In this document: piece after piece, positions 38,301-50,815 of the stretch
How positions within the stretch are numbered: position 1 is the first letter of the stretch
Layout: each line of letters opens with the position of its first letter
Source: Lineus longissimus
Lineage: Eukaryota > Nemertea > Pilidiophora > Heteronemertea > Lineidae
Direction: 5' to 3'
Length of the DNA: 64,000 bases
NCBI RefSeq assembly: GCF_910592395.1
Contig: NC_088316.1
Coordinates: 14,136,001 to 14,200,000, forward strand
The notes under the pieces: model-generated
The model's database searches: none
What the model saw: only the letters and a program-made list of their open reading frames with translations
Told to the model about the DNA's origin: nothing
Made by a program: the position numbers and the translations under genes

Positions 38301-41300
38301 TTGACTTAATCTGGAAGCTGTGCATTCCTTGAAGAGGGGTTCTCTGCACACCTGGCTGAATCTGTATCTGTGGTCTGGGGACACCCTGCATCGTGAGACC
38401 TTGCCCAATAAGTCTTGGACCAGCAAGCGGCGGTCTACCAAGTTGATCAGGACTGGGGCCAGCTGCAGAAGACACCTTCTCACCACCTTCAGACGACTTT
38501 TTCACCTTTTTCTCACTTCGCTTAGGTCCTGGCTTCTTCTTTTCATCCGGTGTCAGCTTCTTTCGGTTTCTGATCCTTTTCTTCTTAACTGGTGGAGGCG
38601 GGGGTTCAGGAGATTTTTCACGTTCCTGTCGTCCACTTATCATCAGAGCCTTGGCTTTCCTCTTCATCTCCTCATGGCAGTGGAGGGCACAGTCAGGGTT
38701 AACATAGAACTGGCAGAGATTATCGCTTGCAGCTTGAACCAGACGCACAACCTGCAGCTCACATTCGCTGTCATAATCTTCAATATCAACATCCGATTCG
38801 GACGGCTCTAGCTCCTAAAACACAAAATGCAAAATGTCAATACAACTGTGAAGTGGCCCCGTTAAAACAGAAATGTTCCAAATTTAACATTAGTAAGTCA
38901 CAAAAGTATTTGCAAGCAAGGTATGTGAAAGTCCAATAATTTTTTCCTAAGAATTCTAAAGTGAACATTTTCAGTGAATTTTTGATGGTGAACTGAAATA
39001 AATGCTTTTCTAGCACGTCAAGAATGCCTACTATTATCACGAGAAACCGAACATCACATACCATGATTTCTGGTTTGTCATCGCTGAGATCGTCGACATC
39101 AACCACTTCATCATCATCTTGCGTTTTAACGACAGTCACCGGCATATCACCAACACCTTTCTTGTTCTTGTAGAAGAGCGTTTCGTACTCATGCGGGAAA
39201 GGTTTACGCTTTTTCACCTCCTTCTTCGCCACCATGCTGACAATCGGCTGGTCCGTCAATTCATCTTCCGGCATTTCACGAATACTATGCTTCTCCTTTC
39301 TACGACCTTTCCTTTCACTTGGGTTGAAAGATGGCACTTCTGGTACTGAAGCCACTGGCGGCGTCGAGGTTCCGGACAAGGCAAGTTCTGGTTTCTGTGG
39401 AGACATTCTCACATGTTCAGGTTTACCGGTTTGAAGATTTCTCGAGGCAACTTCAGATATCCGAGGAGAACCAGGGGTACTGGTTTGGAGAATTCTAGGG
39501 CCCACACGACATGCTACTGATGCTGCACCAGCCAGGTTCTGAGAGGCAGCATTAACTCCGGGCGCCATACCAGTCCCTTTCATTGGTGTTCCAGGCTGCG
39601 AGTGGGAATCACGCTGAGCACTGGACAACAGCTCTGATGCAGATTTTGCCGCAGGTACATTTGAATCTACTCGCTTGGTGGCTGGACCAGTTGCTTGTCC
39701 CTTCTGCGCAGACGAGCCGAATTTCACGTCAAAGCTGATGACTGTGTTCGTCTCGGGTAAGACCTGTGCAGTGAAAGTTGCCTTGATTCCTGATGAAGGT
39801 AGATCACGAGTGATGATAGCTGTTGAAGTTTTTGCAACTGACCCTGGTGAAGGAACCGAGGAGTCAAATTGTGAAGATTTCTTAAACATGATAGTTGGTG
39901 GCACCAAAGCCGGAGCTTGTGAAACAGAAGATGCACTCAATTTTGATGGTTCCATGCTGTCAGATTTTGAGATGATATCAGCTGATTTTGGCTCTTTGTC
40001 TGACACTGAGTCTCCTGAACTCTCATCAAGTTTTGGAACCTCAACAATACTTGGCAATTTATTGCTGGCATCTTCTTCACCAACAGACACCTCCTCCTTT
40101 GACTCCAATTTCAAAACTGATCCATCCAATTTAGCGTCAGAAGACTCTTCTGCTGGACTGGAGTTTATAACTGCTCCTTCAGATGGAACATCTGTGTCCA
40201 GGTCTCCATCTTTTGAAGGTATTTTAATGACTTCTTTTGGATTCCTGTTCTCATCCACAGCACCCTCTTTTGAAGGAGATGAAGCAGACGTCAACGCCGC
40301 CTCCAAGTTTCTACCATCATGACTTAACTCTTCAATGAGAGCCACAGCAGATGATAAAGCATCAGGAGGCAATGCACTTTCTGTCATCTGCATTTCTACA
40401 TCCTGATTCTTTCGTGTTTCCAAGTTCAATTCATCAGCTACAGAGGATGCCATATCTGCCAGAGCAGCAGCGGCCTTTGAAGTAAAATCATCAACGTCAT
40501 TTATACCAGAATCTTGCGACTCCTTTCTTGGAGTTCCTTCTTTACTTGGTTCTCCTATGATGGTCTCTTCTGTAGTTTCCATAGGAACAGTTGCAGCAGA
40601 TGGAAGAAATTCAGGTTCTCCTTTAAGATCTACATGCGGTGTTTCAGGACGTGATTGAACTGTACTGTCCGGCTCTGCAATCACAAGGCCTACATTTGGA
40701 CTGGGAACAGGAGTGATGTCTTCATAAATCATGCCAAATAAACCAGGCGGGACAACAGATGACTTTTCTTCTATCGTCTGCTGCAGCTCTACGTCAATTT
40801 GATAAGTGTCTTTTCCTCCTAAATTGACAGATGCCTCTTCCTTAATTTCTTTTCCACGGCTAGTTTTGGGCATTTTTTCTGGAGCGCCAAATGTTTCAAA
40901 CAGATTTCTTTCTCGTGGCTGCGAAACATCTTCATCGGGGGAGTCAGGTTCAGCGCTCATGTCAACTGCATCAGGCACCAACCTGAACGAATCACCAGCT
41001 CCACTCATATTTTGCTCACTTTTTGAAGTCCCAGCATCACCAGCTCCGATCTCATCACTTGTTTTTTCACCCATTTCGTCTGCCTCTCCGTCCTGCGACT
41101 TGCCTCTTAACTTCTGCCAAAACTCCTTGGCCATGTTGACAGCTTTCTCAAGGATCGGTTCAGCTGATAATCGCAAATTCTCATGCCGTCTAGACAAAGC
41201 TGACATCTGTTCGTCGTCAACAGTAGATGATGCCTCGGCCTGTAAGCATGTCTCTTTCCCAGATATGGATGAAGATGGAGTATGGTTGTTTGGTTGATGC

Positions 41301-44300
41301 AGACGTTCTTCTGTTGACACGTTGACACATGTTTTCTGGTCATCAGAAATGATATCCAGTTCTTCAACTCGCTTTTCATTGTCAAGACTGGTGGATTGAG
41401 CCCCATCATCACCTGGGTGAGATTCTGCTCCCCTACATGTGTCTCGGTCCCGATTCAAACTCATTATCAAAGGCCTTGGACAAACTACTTTAACTGTCAC
41501 CTCCTGCACTGGCAGGCCAGGAATCTTCTTAGTGGCCAATGGTTGTATTTTCACAAGAGCTAGAATGTCATTTGTCCCTGGTGTCTTCAACATCAATGAA
41601 TACACCTGGTGTGCAAGTGGCTGTTTGACAGATTCCGGCAAACTTGAAAACGAGATTGTTTTAAATGGTTCTGGCTCATCAGATGACAGGTCCTCGGCAG
41701 TAAATCTATCAACATCTGTCGCACTCAGTGAACAAGTGTCCCTCATCCTAACGACACTTGGTGTCTGTTTATCTTGAGATTTGTCTGGCATAGCAGTTTG
41801 GAAAATGGCGGCAAGATCACTATAAGGAGCCGATTTGACTTTGCTTTTGAAAACTGATGATTTAAATGACTGGAATCTTGTCGTACTTTTTACAGGTTGA
41901 CTAGCATCCGTTGATTCTTGAAGAGTATCCTTTTCAAGTTTTCCTTTTTCAGCCGGGTCTTGGCTGGAACTAGAGGACTCCTGAGACCTCATTTCATCCT
42001 GTTTGCTTTCTGTTGCTTCGATTTCAGAGCCTTCATTTTCACTGGGCATAGCCGTCAGCTCTCTCTTTTCTGCACTGGCTCCACTGCTACCTTCAGCACT
42101 TGCTTCGTCTTGACCCTCAGCTGTCTGATCAGTCTCCATTTTCTCTTCATCAGCATCAGGGGGATCTATAGACTCCGACAGTGCCTTCAAACATGCCAAA
42201 CTGTCGAGAATAGCAGCCTGGTCTGTCTCATCTTTGAAAGACTGATCCTTGTCCATGGAATCAGCTTTTTCTACAACAAGACCCTTCGTCTCAGATTTTC
42301 TTATCATGTCAGTGTCACTAACCACCTCTGTCAGAGTAGATATTTCCTTCTCAAAATCATCTCCAACGACAATGTCTCTCTTTATATTGCTCAGCCCGGA
42401 TTGTTCAACCCTCATCGATAACACTTCATGGTCATTTTCCCCATCGGCGTCACTGACGTCACTCACTTCCATCTCAACTACAGCACTTGTGCTTGCAGGA
42501 TCGGATAACTCCTTGGAAATGGACGCATCTTCCAATGCCTGCAGTCCCTGATTATCTTTCTTATCATCACGCTGGGAGCCATTTTGAACAGTACCTGTGT
42601 CAATCGAATCAGACGTCTGCATTTTGTTAACAATGGCTGAAATATCTCTCTCGGTAGATGTATGTTTTTGGGCAACAACTGTCATCTGATCATCATCATC
42701 ATCAGGTGTTGTCTGCTTTTCTTCAACCATTGTCATCTGCTGTTTTTGGACTCCTTCATCCTCACTATCGCTTCCATCTTGAGTCAAGTCAACAATCTTG
42801 CTTTGTTTACGAGATTTGCTGTGACCCCGAACAGGAGATTTTGTCAAATCTACAACCTCTGTTTTGGATTTCACAACTTCTCGAGTCTTTGACTTGTCTT
42901 TCTTGTCAGTTTTTTGCCTCGGGTTCTTTGAAATGAATGGAGTAATTCGAGCACAGGTTTCCTCCACAGCAGATACCTGGTCGTCTGCTAGGTCATCATC
43001 CGAATCTGAAGAGACTTCCACAAGCTCCTCCTTCTTGGCAGCAGCTGGGAACTGGCTGATTTTCTCCGCTGAAGACGGAGTCGGTTTAATCAAAATTCTG
43101 ACGGAATACATCTCTGCTGGGAGACTGGACTGAAGATGAGGCGGGATCCTAGTTGGCCGATCAGCACGAGGTAAAATCTCAATCAAAAAAGTTGAAATCG
43201 CGACCTTTGATACTGGTGGATACAACCTGTCCTTGACCTGCTGTGCAACATAACCAAGTAGCTGCGAACGGATATGTATCCATTGGCAGTTTGAGGAGAT
43301 TTCGAGAAGTTGTGGCCGGCAGTGGATACTCTTCCCAGCATCCTTCTTCTTGGGTTGCAGTAGCATCATCTGGGTCGAGAAGGGCTGAGGAGACTTGGTG
43401 TCAAGTCGGCTACGATCTCCGAGGTGGTCATGCGGATCATGGGATGAGAAACTATCAAGGGACGCAGCACCGGGTGATGATGGATAAGACGAACCATCAG
43501 ATGACCGTCTCCGCAACCCGGGAGGCAGTTTCTTTTCTTTATAATCGAGCTTGTGCACCGCAGCAGAACGCCTGAGGGCCTGCTCCAGGATCAGACGGGC
43601 TTTGAACTTGTTGCACTCATCTACTTGGCCTTCTCTGGTAGTAAGGCAACAGGTACACTTGACAGGCCTGTGAAGGAAAGGATAAGTTTATGACAACTGT
43701 CGTTCACTTAAAACATGACAAATCTATTCACTCTGTGACTACCTTTTAACCAGAACAGACCAGGTCATCAATTTAAGCCTCCAAGCTGGCCACTGCAAGA
43801 TTGGAATTGGGGGAGAACGAACTCTGCCCCTGAAACATCGAGCCAATGACTGTTCACATCATAATGACAAAATGCCCCGACCTAAGGGAGTAGTTCTGGC
43901 TTTCCAGAACCTTCATCAAAGACTAGCTCGATAGTGACCAGGAAACATTATGACAGCGTCACCAGAACACAGGACTGACCATCTGTGATTGAGAATGCAA
44001 AAGAAAAATGTATCCATGTATCCTTACCTGACAGCAGGAGTGTAATGGCGGACCCTTGCACACGTTTTATCTGGATGTTGGCGAGTGTCGGTTGCCACCC
44101 AAGGGAACATTGTGGCCTCTTCCGGCATCGAGATGGGAAGAACCTGAAATAAGACAAAAATATGTTTTGATAAATATTTACACAATTTGAGTCTAGCGGA
44201 CGGACTGTTGCATAGTCTAAAATTGGAAATATTTGTGAAGCTTTTCTCTTCGGCTTGTTTTAGAATTGATGTAAGTCCAGAGTCATCGGCGTAACTCAGG

Positions 44301-47300
44301 ACATTACGAAATCTTCCTATAAGTACCAACCTTCTTTTTCTTCTTCTTCTTTGGACTAGGAGGCAGAATATTCAGATGGGGCAACGCCTTGCTCAGCTCT
44401 TCGTGTAGGGATGCAAGTTTTCTCTGCAATACAACATATCAGATGGTCAATGATCAATCATAATCAATCAAAAAATATTCTAAATGAAAATATTGTCCTC
44501 AGATTTACCTTTACCCTGCAAAAATATGCCTCTATTTAGAAAATTCAAAGGGTTCAGGCAAATTCATACTTTGAAGCATGACCATTGGCGTCCGATGCGT
44601 GAATCATCTCTGAACGCTTACGTAAAGAACCCGATCAGAAACACTCACCACTCCATTTTCATAATCAAGCCCTGTTTCCTGCTGAATAACCGCTTGACTT
44701 GTGTTGTTGCCAGGTATCGCAGTTTCATTCCTTGGAAACACCGGTTGAGACATTTCATTTCGCGGGAATACAGGCTGATTCATACTGCTGGAAGGCATTT
44801 GGCCTCCAGGGTACCTCTGAGCATCCGAGGGCAGCATACAGCGATATTTTGGAAGTGCATCTTGGTTTTCTGGAATTGGGAATGTCTGCTGCTCTTCTAT
44901 CTGCTGCTGAGAACCCTTGGGAAATATCGACAGTCGCTGGCTGTTATTCAGACAAGGCTTGAAGGATGGATCTGAGGTAGCATCAATCTGGAAAGATTTG
45001 TTAGCAAAGATTAGACTCTCCTCAATAGATCATATAATATTTCCAACACTTTGCCATCTAAAGGCCTAGAAAATAAACTTATATGTTCTTACTACCGTAC
45101 AAGCATTATCAAAATTCTACTTGATTTGGATTATTAGTAAAACTCAGATCCTCATAACTAGCACAGGAAGTCATTCTTACCTTCTTCCCACGAATCTTAT
45201 GTTGAGGTGGGCTCTTTGGAAGAGCAATTTGCTGGAGGTTATTCTTTCCTATCGATGGTAGGAAATCCCATGACACCATGTCCCTCAGCCATGCCGATTC
45301 CTTCCGAGCTCGTCGTTGTCTCGTCTGCGGCAGGTCATTTTTCGGCTCATCATCAACAGGATTCCCATCCTCGTCTCGAGGGCACTTGCAAAGAAATCGA
45401 CACTCTGGTTTGGTGCATTTCGACAGGCCAATACCAAAGCTGTTGACGCTACTGCAAACACAACCCAGCTGGCAATATTCTTTATCACAAGGCGTGTCCT
45501 CTTTCCAAAGGTGGCTTGACTCCCCTTTTGATGTCGATGGTACCTCGCATCGACAGACGAACCGACACTGTGGTTTCTGACATTTTGTTGGACTCGTGGT
45601 TCCAATACTTTCACAGATGCAGCCGAGGCGACAGTATTCTTTGGCGCAGAGCTGCTTCTTGTTCTTGGCAGAACTAGAACTATCCGTCTCTGGGTCAAGG
45701 GGGTCCAAAAGGTGACACACACAACCGTATCGACAGCCTGGAATTCAAAAGTAAGTTGTATTAAGAACAAGGTGTTTCTAGTAGATATTGTTAACGACAG
45801 TTCTTGCCAATAAATGCCAAGGTGTGCCCTTCTTACTAAAGTAAAATGAATGAAACTCGTTCTCATATAAGTACATCAGAATTGCGTCAATGTTAACCCT
45901 TGAAGCCTCAAGATGCCTTCATCTGGCCCTTAGCAAAGCTAAGAACGGAAAAACAACAATGAAAACTTACCAGGTTGGTCACAAAGACCCTTGTGTGCCT
46001 TGACAGCTGTACGTGGTGCTGCTTGCAGGGCACGGGCAAGAGCACGATTCTGGGTCAAGTAGGACGTCTTCGGTGGCTCCTCAAGCTCGAAGACCATCTT
46101 CCCCTTCCTCTGTACAGCTTTAACCAGCCGGATCGCAGATGCTGCAAATAATGCCATCCGTTCGTTCACTATTTGTGGCTGCAATTTTCCGTCATCGAGG
46201 TTGAGGGTGCTAGTGTCATCTTCTGAGACGATACAGCAATCGTCATCCGCAGACATTTCTTCAGAATGTTCAGGCAAGTCAGGTGGTTGTACGATGTCGG
46301 TGATATTCTGACCGGTGATTGTCAATGTTGTCACTCGTTTTCTCCCCTTCATCGGGTCTCCTAACTTTTCGTTTTTGAATTGTAAGCGCCTTTTCATGAG
46401 ACCCTGAAGATCACATTTGAACATGTTGAAACTGCTCTTTGAGCCCTGCGTTAAGAGCTGCCGGGGTTTAGTCGGAGAAGGAATCTTCGGCCTCTCTATG
46501 TCAAAAGTCTCAAAAATCGATCTGCTGCGCATCAGCGGGTGTTTATATCTCGACTGGTTTTCGCTTGATTTTTTGTCTTCATTTAAGAGTTCTGTCACTG
46601 CGTCCTGCACCAACTGAACCTGTTCATCGTCATCCAGGGCTTCAACACCCTCCACCTGCTCCTCAGCTTTATCGCCATCATTTGCACCAAACGTTTGGTA
46701 CAACTGATCAAAGCTTCCTGCAGCAGACGGTCTTTCCTCAGGTGACATGCTGTGATCAGAGCCATGCTTCTCCATTGTGTTTTTCTTATGAGTAAATGGA
46801 ACCAATTTCCTCCGCTTCTTTTTCAAAGTTAGGCCTAATTCAGACTGCAGTTCTTTTGCCTCGTCTGGTGTCAGGTTCTTCAGCAGACGTTCTTGTGTCC
46901 GCCAATGTAACTTTCCTGTCCTGTGCAAATAGGCAGAGCCAACATCAGCATCAGGGTCTGCCTCATTCAAATCCTCAGTGGTCATTCTTTCCAACAAAAC
47001 CAAATCGTTTGCCTGCTTCGCAAGCTCCTCAGCTTTTTGCGCCTCATCCTTCTTCTTCTTCATCAAATTTCTTTTCTTGATCTTCATGACCTGATTTGTC
47101 AACATCCTGCGGTACTTTGCCATACGTTCTGACAACGGCTTCCATTTCTTTGTAATTTGTGATTGAACCAGGCTATTTTCAATCTTGGCCATACGACGCT
47201 CCTGTTCATTCAAGACGTATTTCATCCTATGATAGAAACTTGAATGCCACGAACAGATCTTTTTATTGTACTCAACAACTGTGTGTGCCTCAAGTGATTC

Positions 47301-50300
47301 TTCAGAGTCAAAAGACATGAATAAGATCCCGTCAATGTTATCTAGGTCAGGAGTCACAGCGTCCTCATCAATATGTACATCCCCGCCAAAAGTATACTTC
47401 ATGATTTTTTCACTGTTCGTCAGTTTTTTGTCACACTGCAGAATATCTGACTGCAGGTCAGATTTCGTATCTAAATACGATTCCAATTCACTGCTGATAA
47501 ATGCATTGGACTTGCCAGCGGAAGCATCACTCTTTTCAAACATTTTGAAAGGTAAGGACACAGCAAGTCTCTCTTCATCAGAAAACACCTGTTCTTCAGC
47601 TGTCAATTTCTTCTCCATCTCTGCTCTCTCCAACTCCGGTGTATTTTCTTTACTCCCTATTTGAATATCTGCCAAGGATTTATTTAGATACTCATGGTCA
47701 GTCAGATAAGCCAACAACTGGGAACCCACCGTCTCTGGCTCCTCAGTTCCAACTTCTGCGTCAACTGCACTCAAATCCAAACCTTCGTCTTCAGACATTT
47801 CCTTCTCATCAGTCTCAAGTAAACCAGAAGATGATCGCGGCACCACATGTAATTTATCCTCAACAGAAATTGGTAATTTTCCAAAAAGTTTGGGAGTCGT
47901 CCTCCCAAACTCAGAAGATCTTGATTCATTATCATCTAGAATTTTCAACAAATCTAAAGTACTGGTATTGTCCGCTGCATCATTTGACTTGGCATCCCTT
48001 GCTAAAGATTTCTCATTGCTCATTCTAATAGTTTCACACTCTCCTTTCAATTCTTTAGTTTCACGTGTAAGTTTGGGCATTTCATCAATTGATTTATCAG
48101 CAATATTCATTCCATTTGCAGCCTCTGCCAATGAAACAAGAGTAGGAATCTGCCCAGGAGACCCCTCGCTCTCAAAATTACTACTTAACTCTTCTTCAAT
48201 CTTTTCAGTAGATTTCACAGCAATCTCGTCGTCAACTTCCATGCTCTCAGCTTCTGTTTCTACTTTAGCAGCAACAAGCTTGCTATCTTCTTGATACGCT
48301 GCGGAAGTTGATGCCACCACTCTGTCTTCTTCACCTTCTTCTTCATCTTCACTTGAATCAGTATCAGAATCCTCTTCAGACTCCGATTCATACTCTGACG
48401 ACCCAGAATCTACATGATTCTTTGTCAGCGTGTCCATAGATTCTGACTCTTCTTCTGAATCATCAGATGAGTCTTCTTCAGACACCTCCTCTGAAGACTC
48501 GGAGCTTTCCACATCTTCTCGGACTGACGTCTGCTCACTACTCTCTTCATCTTCTGGTTCCGGTTCTGGAGGCAGGTGATGAACGTCTCCTGGTATCCTC
48601 GTCTGCATTTTTTCAATCAAGCCAAACAACAAGCCGTGTTTTACTGGTTCTGTTGTGCAGGGACTAGGTGGGGCCCTATCACAGATGTCCTCCTTAGCAC
48701 CGTCATTACCGCCATCACCTTCTGAAGATACACCTTGCATAGGTTCAGAACCTCCAGAGCTAAATTTTTTGCCGCTGTCTTCACCAGTTTCCTCCACTGC
48801 AGAATTAGCTTGACCGTCTGCTTTATCCAACTCGTATGCATTTTCTTTCAATACATCAGGCGCAGTTTTCGATTTACCAGTTCTTTCCACATTTTTAGGA
48901 ACAGTGTTTTTATCATCAGTTACCACACAATCGGTATCCTTTTCTAAATCAAGGACTGAAGAAAAGTTCAATTTACGTTTTGCCTCTGTTGGTATTGATG
49001 CAGCAAATTCTTTCTCAAGGTCAGGGTTGACAAGTTTAACGCTTTGGTCAGCAGAGGTTGGAGAGTCTGTGATATTCTCTAAACATATGACAGGAACTTT
49101 TTTCTTGCTTTTAGATTCTTCCAGATGCATTAGAAGGGATTTTACATTGGGATGAACTTTCACCGATGAATCACTGTCAGAGTGACTGTCATCAAAATAT
49201 ATGTATCTTGTAGACATATCGGTGCCTTTCCTATGCGGAGATGGAGAGCCATTATCTGAACTCTGAGCTGCTTTTCTGGCACTTCTCGACAACCTCCGGC
49301 CTGAATCCGATTCATCCCTCCCAAAAGGAATCAACAACTCGTCATAACTATATCTCCTCACCCCTCTTGAAGACGACCTTGGGGATCGCGCAGATGATTT
49401 TTCAGTGTCAGAGTCACGATTTTTAGCTTCGGAAGGAGCAGAAGGCAGTGCTTTTGGTGTGACATGTTTGAGACCATGAGCTATGGCTTTATAGAAACCC
49501 CGACTACGAGGACTAAAATCAAACCGACGCAACCGTGTTACTGGGCTATCATCGAAGTAAGTATCAGGTGAAGACAAAGTGTGTCTGTCTGAATTGAAGG
49601 ATGCCTCTGCGAATGTCTGCTCTTTCAAGGGTATCTTCAACATTGCTTTGACAAACTTTCCAGATGAAGTTTTTGCTGCCTTAGAGTTGGCCCCAGATCT
49701 TATCTGGCACTTATTTGCATCATCCTTACCAAATGCAGAGGGAGATTTTGACAGTCGCCTCAAAGCTACCGAAGAAGATGAGGTAGCAGACTCTGGCAGA
49801 AAGGGAGAAACTAGTGCCGGTGAACTCCGCCTGCTCCGCCCTGACCTTTGTGACGGAATTAAATTGTTCTCCGCATTTGAATTTTTAGCACCAAGTTTTG
49901 AGCTGGGTTTGTTGGACTCCAAGCTAGAACCATCTCTCTGGCCAGAACTTGACCGTTGACTCCTTGATCTACCTGGTAAGATCAAGTCAAAATCAACACT
50001 ACTGAATTCCAGACGCCCTACTCGTGACCTTGACTGCTGTGACTGTGTAATTTTTCTCGACTTTACCGATGCCTCTCCAGGGTTGGGTTCATGACCAGAC
50101 TCATCTAAAGCAAGTTCTGAGGTAACTGATCCGTCAGGAGACTGCAGTCGGGACCTCTGCCCAGATTGAATAGATTCTGACGGGGACTGAGTTCGAGACT
50201 TCTGACCAGATGCATCTGATCCTGAGGGAGACCGTGTACGCGATTTCTGGTCGGTGCCAGTTGACCCTGTTGGAGATGGCGTCTGAGATTTTCTACCAGA

Positions 50301-50807
50301 TGTGGTAGATTCCACCGGGGACTGCGTACCAGACTTTCTGCCAGCTACCAAGGAAGGATTCAGAGCTTTGAAACTTTTCGAAAGGCTCGAAAACACTCCA
50401 GCCCTCACAGGTTTAGAGCCTACTGACCTCTCTGTGCTAGTCTCGTTATCTTCTATGACAACAACATCCCGTTCCACAACATCTTCCTGTGGACAGTCTT
50501 TTGATTCATTTAAAATTGAAAAGATATTTTTGGCTTCTGCAGGTCGTCGTTTCTGACCAAGACCTCCTTGCATTGTCTCTTGCAACTTCTGCTGTTCCTC
50601 ATTATCTAATGTCCCCAACAACTGCTCCGCTTCCAACTTTTTGCCGATGTTATAACATGACTTCCGAGCTGTAGACTTTGGTAACATATGCGTTTTCGTG
50701 ACCTTGGGCTCTGCCATATCTGGTTCTTTTTTTGGGCTGTTCAGAAGGACATTGGGCATAGGAACTCCTTGGTCGAGACCACTGCTGCCTCTTCTCTTAA
50801 TGGACAT
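28330..50807 (-). CDS. MGA: MAX gene-associated protein (MGA) homologue without a T-box
   Basis: Nuclear repressor that pairs with MAX and scaffolds PRC1.6 in vertebrates. Twelve coding exons: 50807-45971, 45737-45181, 44987-44649, 44423-44331, 44143-44028, 43667-39062, 38814-37984, 37631-37522, 36900-36823, 36178-36079, 35793-35682, 35357-28330. They total 18,807 nt and all phases chain, giving 6,268 residues, about twice human MGA (about 3,065). Matches to MGA, in the human order: CRYGCVC-type Cys-rich region (about 1613-1745), a His/Pro segment (RVRHYTP), PQLLEISSNCQW and FLIEIL (about 2099-2180), acidic DVDIEDYDSE, then bHLH-zipper (about 3841-3926). The N-terminal T-box of vertebrate MGA is missing, and an in-frame TGA lies 3 nt before the ATG in the same exon. 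Most of the rest is Ser/Pro/Lys-rich and probably disordered. The weakest point is the exon 7 donor (GTCCGT). Confidence 0.88.
35682..38814 (-). CDS. MGA: MGA exons 7-11: linker and bHLH-leucine zipper
   Basis: 38814-37984 (acidic DVDIEDYDSE, VRLVQAASDNLCQF, basic PVKKKRIRNRKK, Pro-rich), 37631-37522 (SSTPARMSSPTSS to DEHCS), 36900-36823 (RDSDCDFHSDSECVTRRKK, SALKVS), 36178-36079 (RERIRRKMMASTCDRLKNCL to TPKATVMKQ), 35793-35682 (AIISIRALEFRERC to GHYGELR). The last three form the bHLH-zipper, parallel to human TANERRRRGEMRDLFEKLKITLGL. Conserved basic-region Glu and the RR pair are present; the usual His four residues before the Glu is Lys here. Exon 11 must use the GTAAGT donor at 35681-35676 to stay in frame. 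Confidence 0.85.
36179..37983 (-). other. Introns around the MGA bHLH exons
   Basis: The introns 36179-36822, 36901-37521 and 37632-37983 show nothing beyond splice signals. The 36823 donor (AAG/GTCTGA) and the 37984 donor (CAG/GTCCGT) are poor matches to the consensus. Confidence 0.6.
39062..43667 (-). CDS. MGA: MGA exon 6: MGA conserved domain and Ser/Glu-rich region
   Basis: A 4.6-kb exon. It begins RPVKCTCCLTTREG, then CNKFKARLILEQ. PQLLEISSNCQW, then LLGYVAQQVKDRL, VAISTFLIEIL and YSVRILIKP, track human KLIEIISDCNW...ILSQHI...VGSFIIELA...YSSRVKISMP, so this is the MGA-specific conserved domain. The remaining ~1,300 residues are acidic and Ser-rich with scattered SP sites. The end reads FPHEYETLFYKNKKGVGDM, then DDDEVVDVDDLSDDKPEIM and a GTATGT donor. 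Confidence 0.9.
44028..44987 (-). CDS. MGA: MGA exons 3-5
   Basis: 44987-44649 (339 bp, IDATSDPSFKPC to DYENGV, including a Gln-rich stretch and two PVFPRNE repeats), 44423-44331 (93 bp, RKLASLHEEL to a run of seven Lys), and 44143-44028 (116 bp, VLPISMPEEAT to VRHYTPAV). Phases 0-0, 0-0 and 0-2. RHYTP parallels human VRHYPLW. Exon 4 uses an AAG/GTTGGT donor, weak at +3/+4. Confidence 0.8.
45181..45737 (-). CDS. MGA: MGA exon 2: duplicated Cys-rich modules
   Basis: The junction with exon 1 creates PGCRYGCVCHLL, matching human MGA RCHYGCVCSSL. The exon then has two complete modules: CAKEYCRLGCIC with KCQKPQCRFVCRC, and CDKEYCQLGCVC with KCTKPECRFLCKC. The human region as I recall it has one such module (CHYGCVC with HCRRPQCMLGCTC). 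The spacing suggests zinc binding. The exon ends in HKIRGKK at a GTAAGA donor. The function of this MGA region is not well established. Confidence 0.9.
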
Positions 50808-50815
50808 ACTTCATT
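45971..50815 (-). CDS. MGA: MGA exon 1 (coding): N-terminal 1,612 residues
   Basis: A 4.8-kb exon. Acceptor TTTCAG at 50821-50816, then AA-TGA-AGT-ATG, so translation must begin at 50807 when this acceptor is used. Basic start (MSIKRRG), then five exact-length 15-residue Ser-Pro repeats (residues 156-230), long acidic Ser/Glu tracts, and a charged, helical segment ending GLTLKKKRRK. Shortly before that helix, GILFMSFDSEESLEAH resembles a segment I recall from human MGA (VSFSSKEALEAH). No T-box motif is present. The exon ends CDQP plus one base of a split codon. Confidence 0.88.
50118..50342 (-). repeat. Five tandem 15-residue Ser-Pro repeats in MGA
   Basis: Residues 156-230 are five consecutive units of exactly 15 residues with consensus GQKSRTQSPSxSxxS. 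Each carries one SP, a candidate proline-directed phosphosite. DNA units are 45 bp and moderately diverged. Confidence 0.9.

Noticed and set aside
39675-43575. Plus-strand ORFs opposite MGA exon 6 (for example 39675-40322)
   Set aside because: Antisense shadows with Ser/Ala-rich composition mirroring the coding strand.
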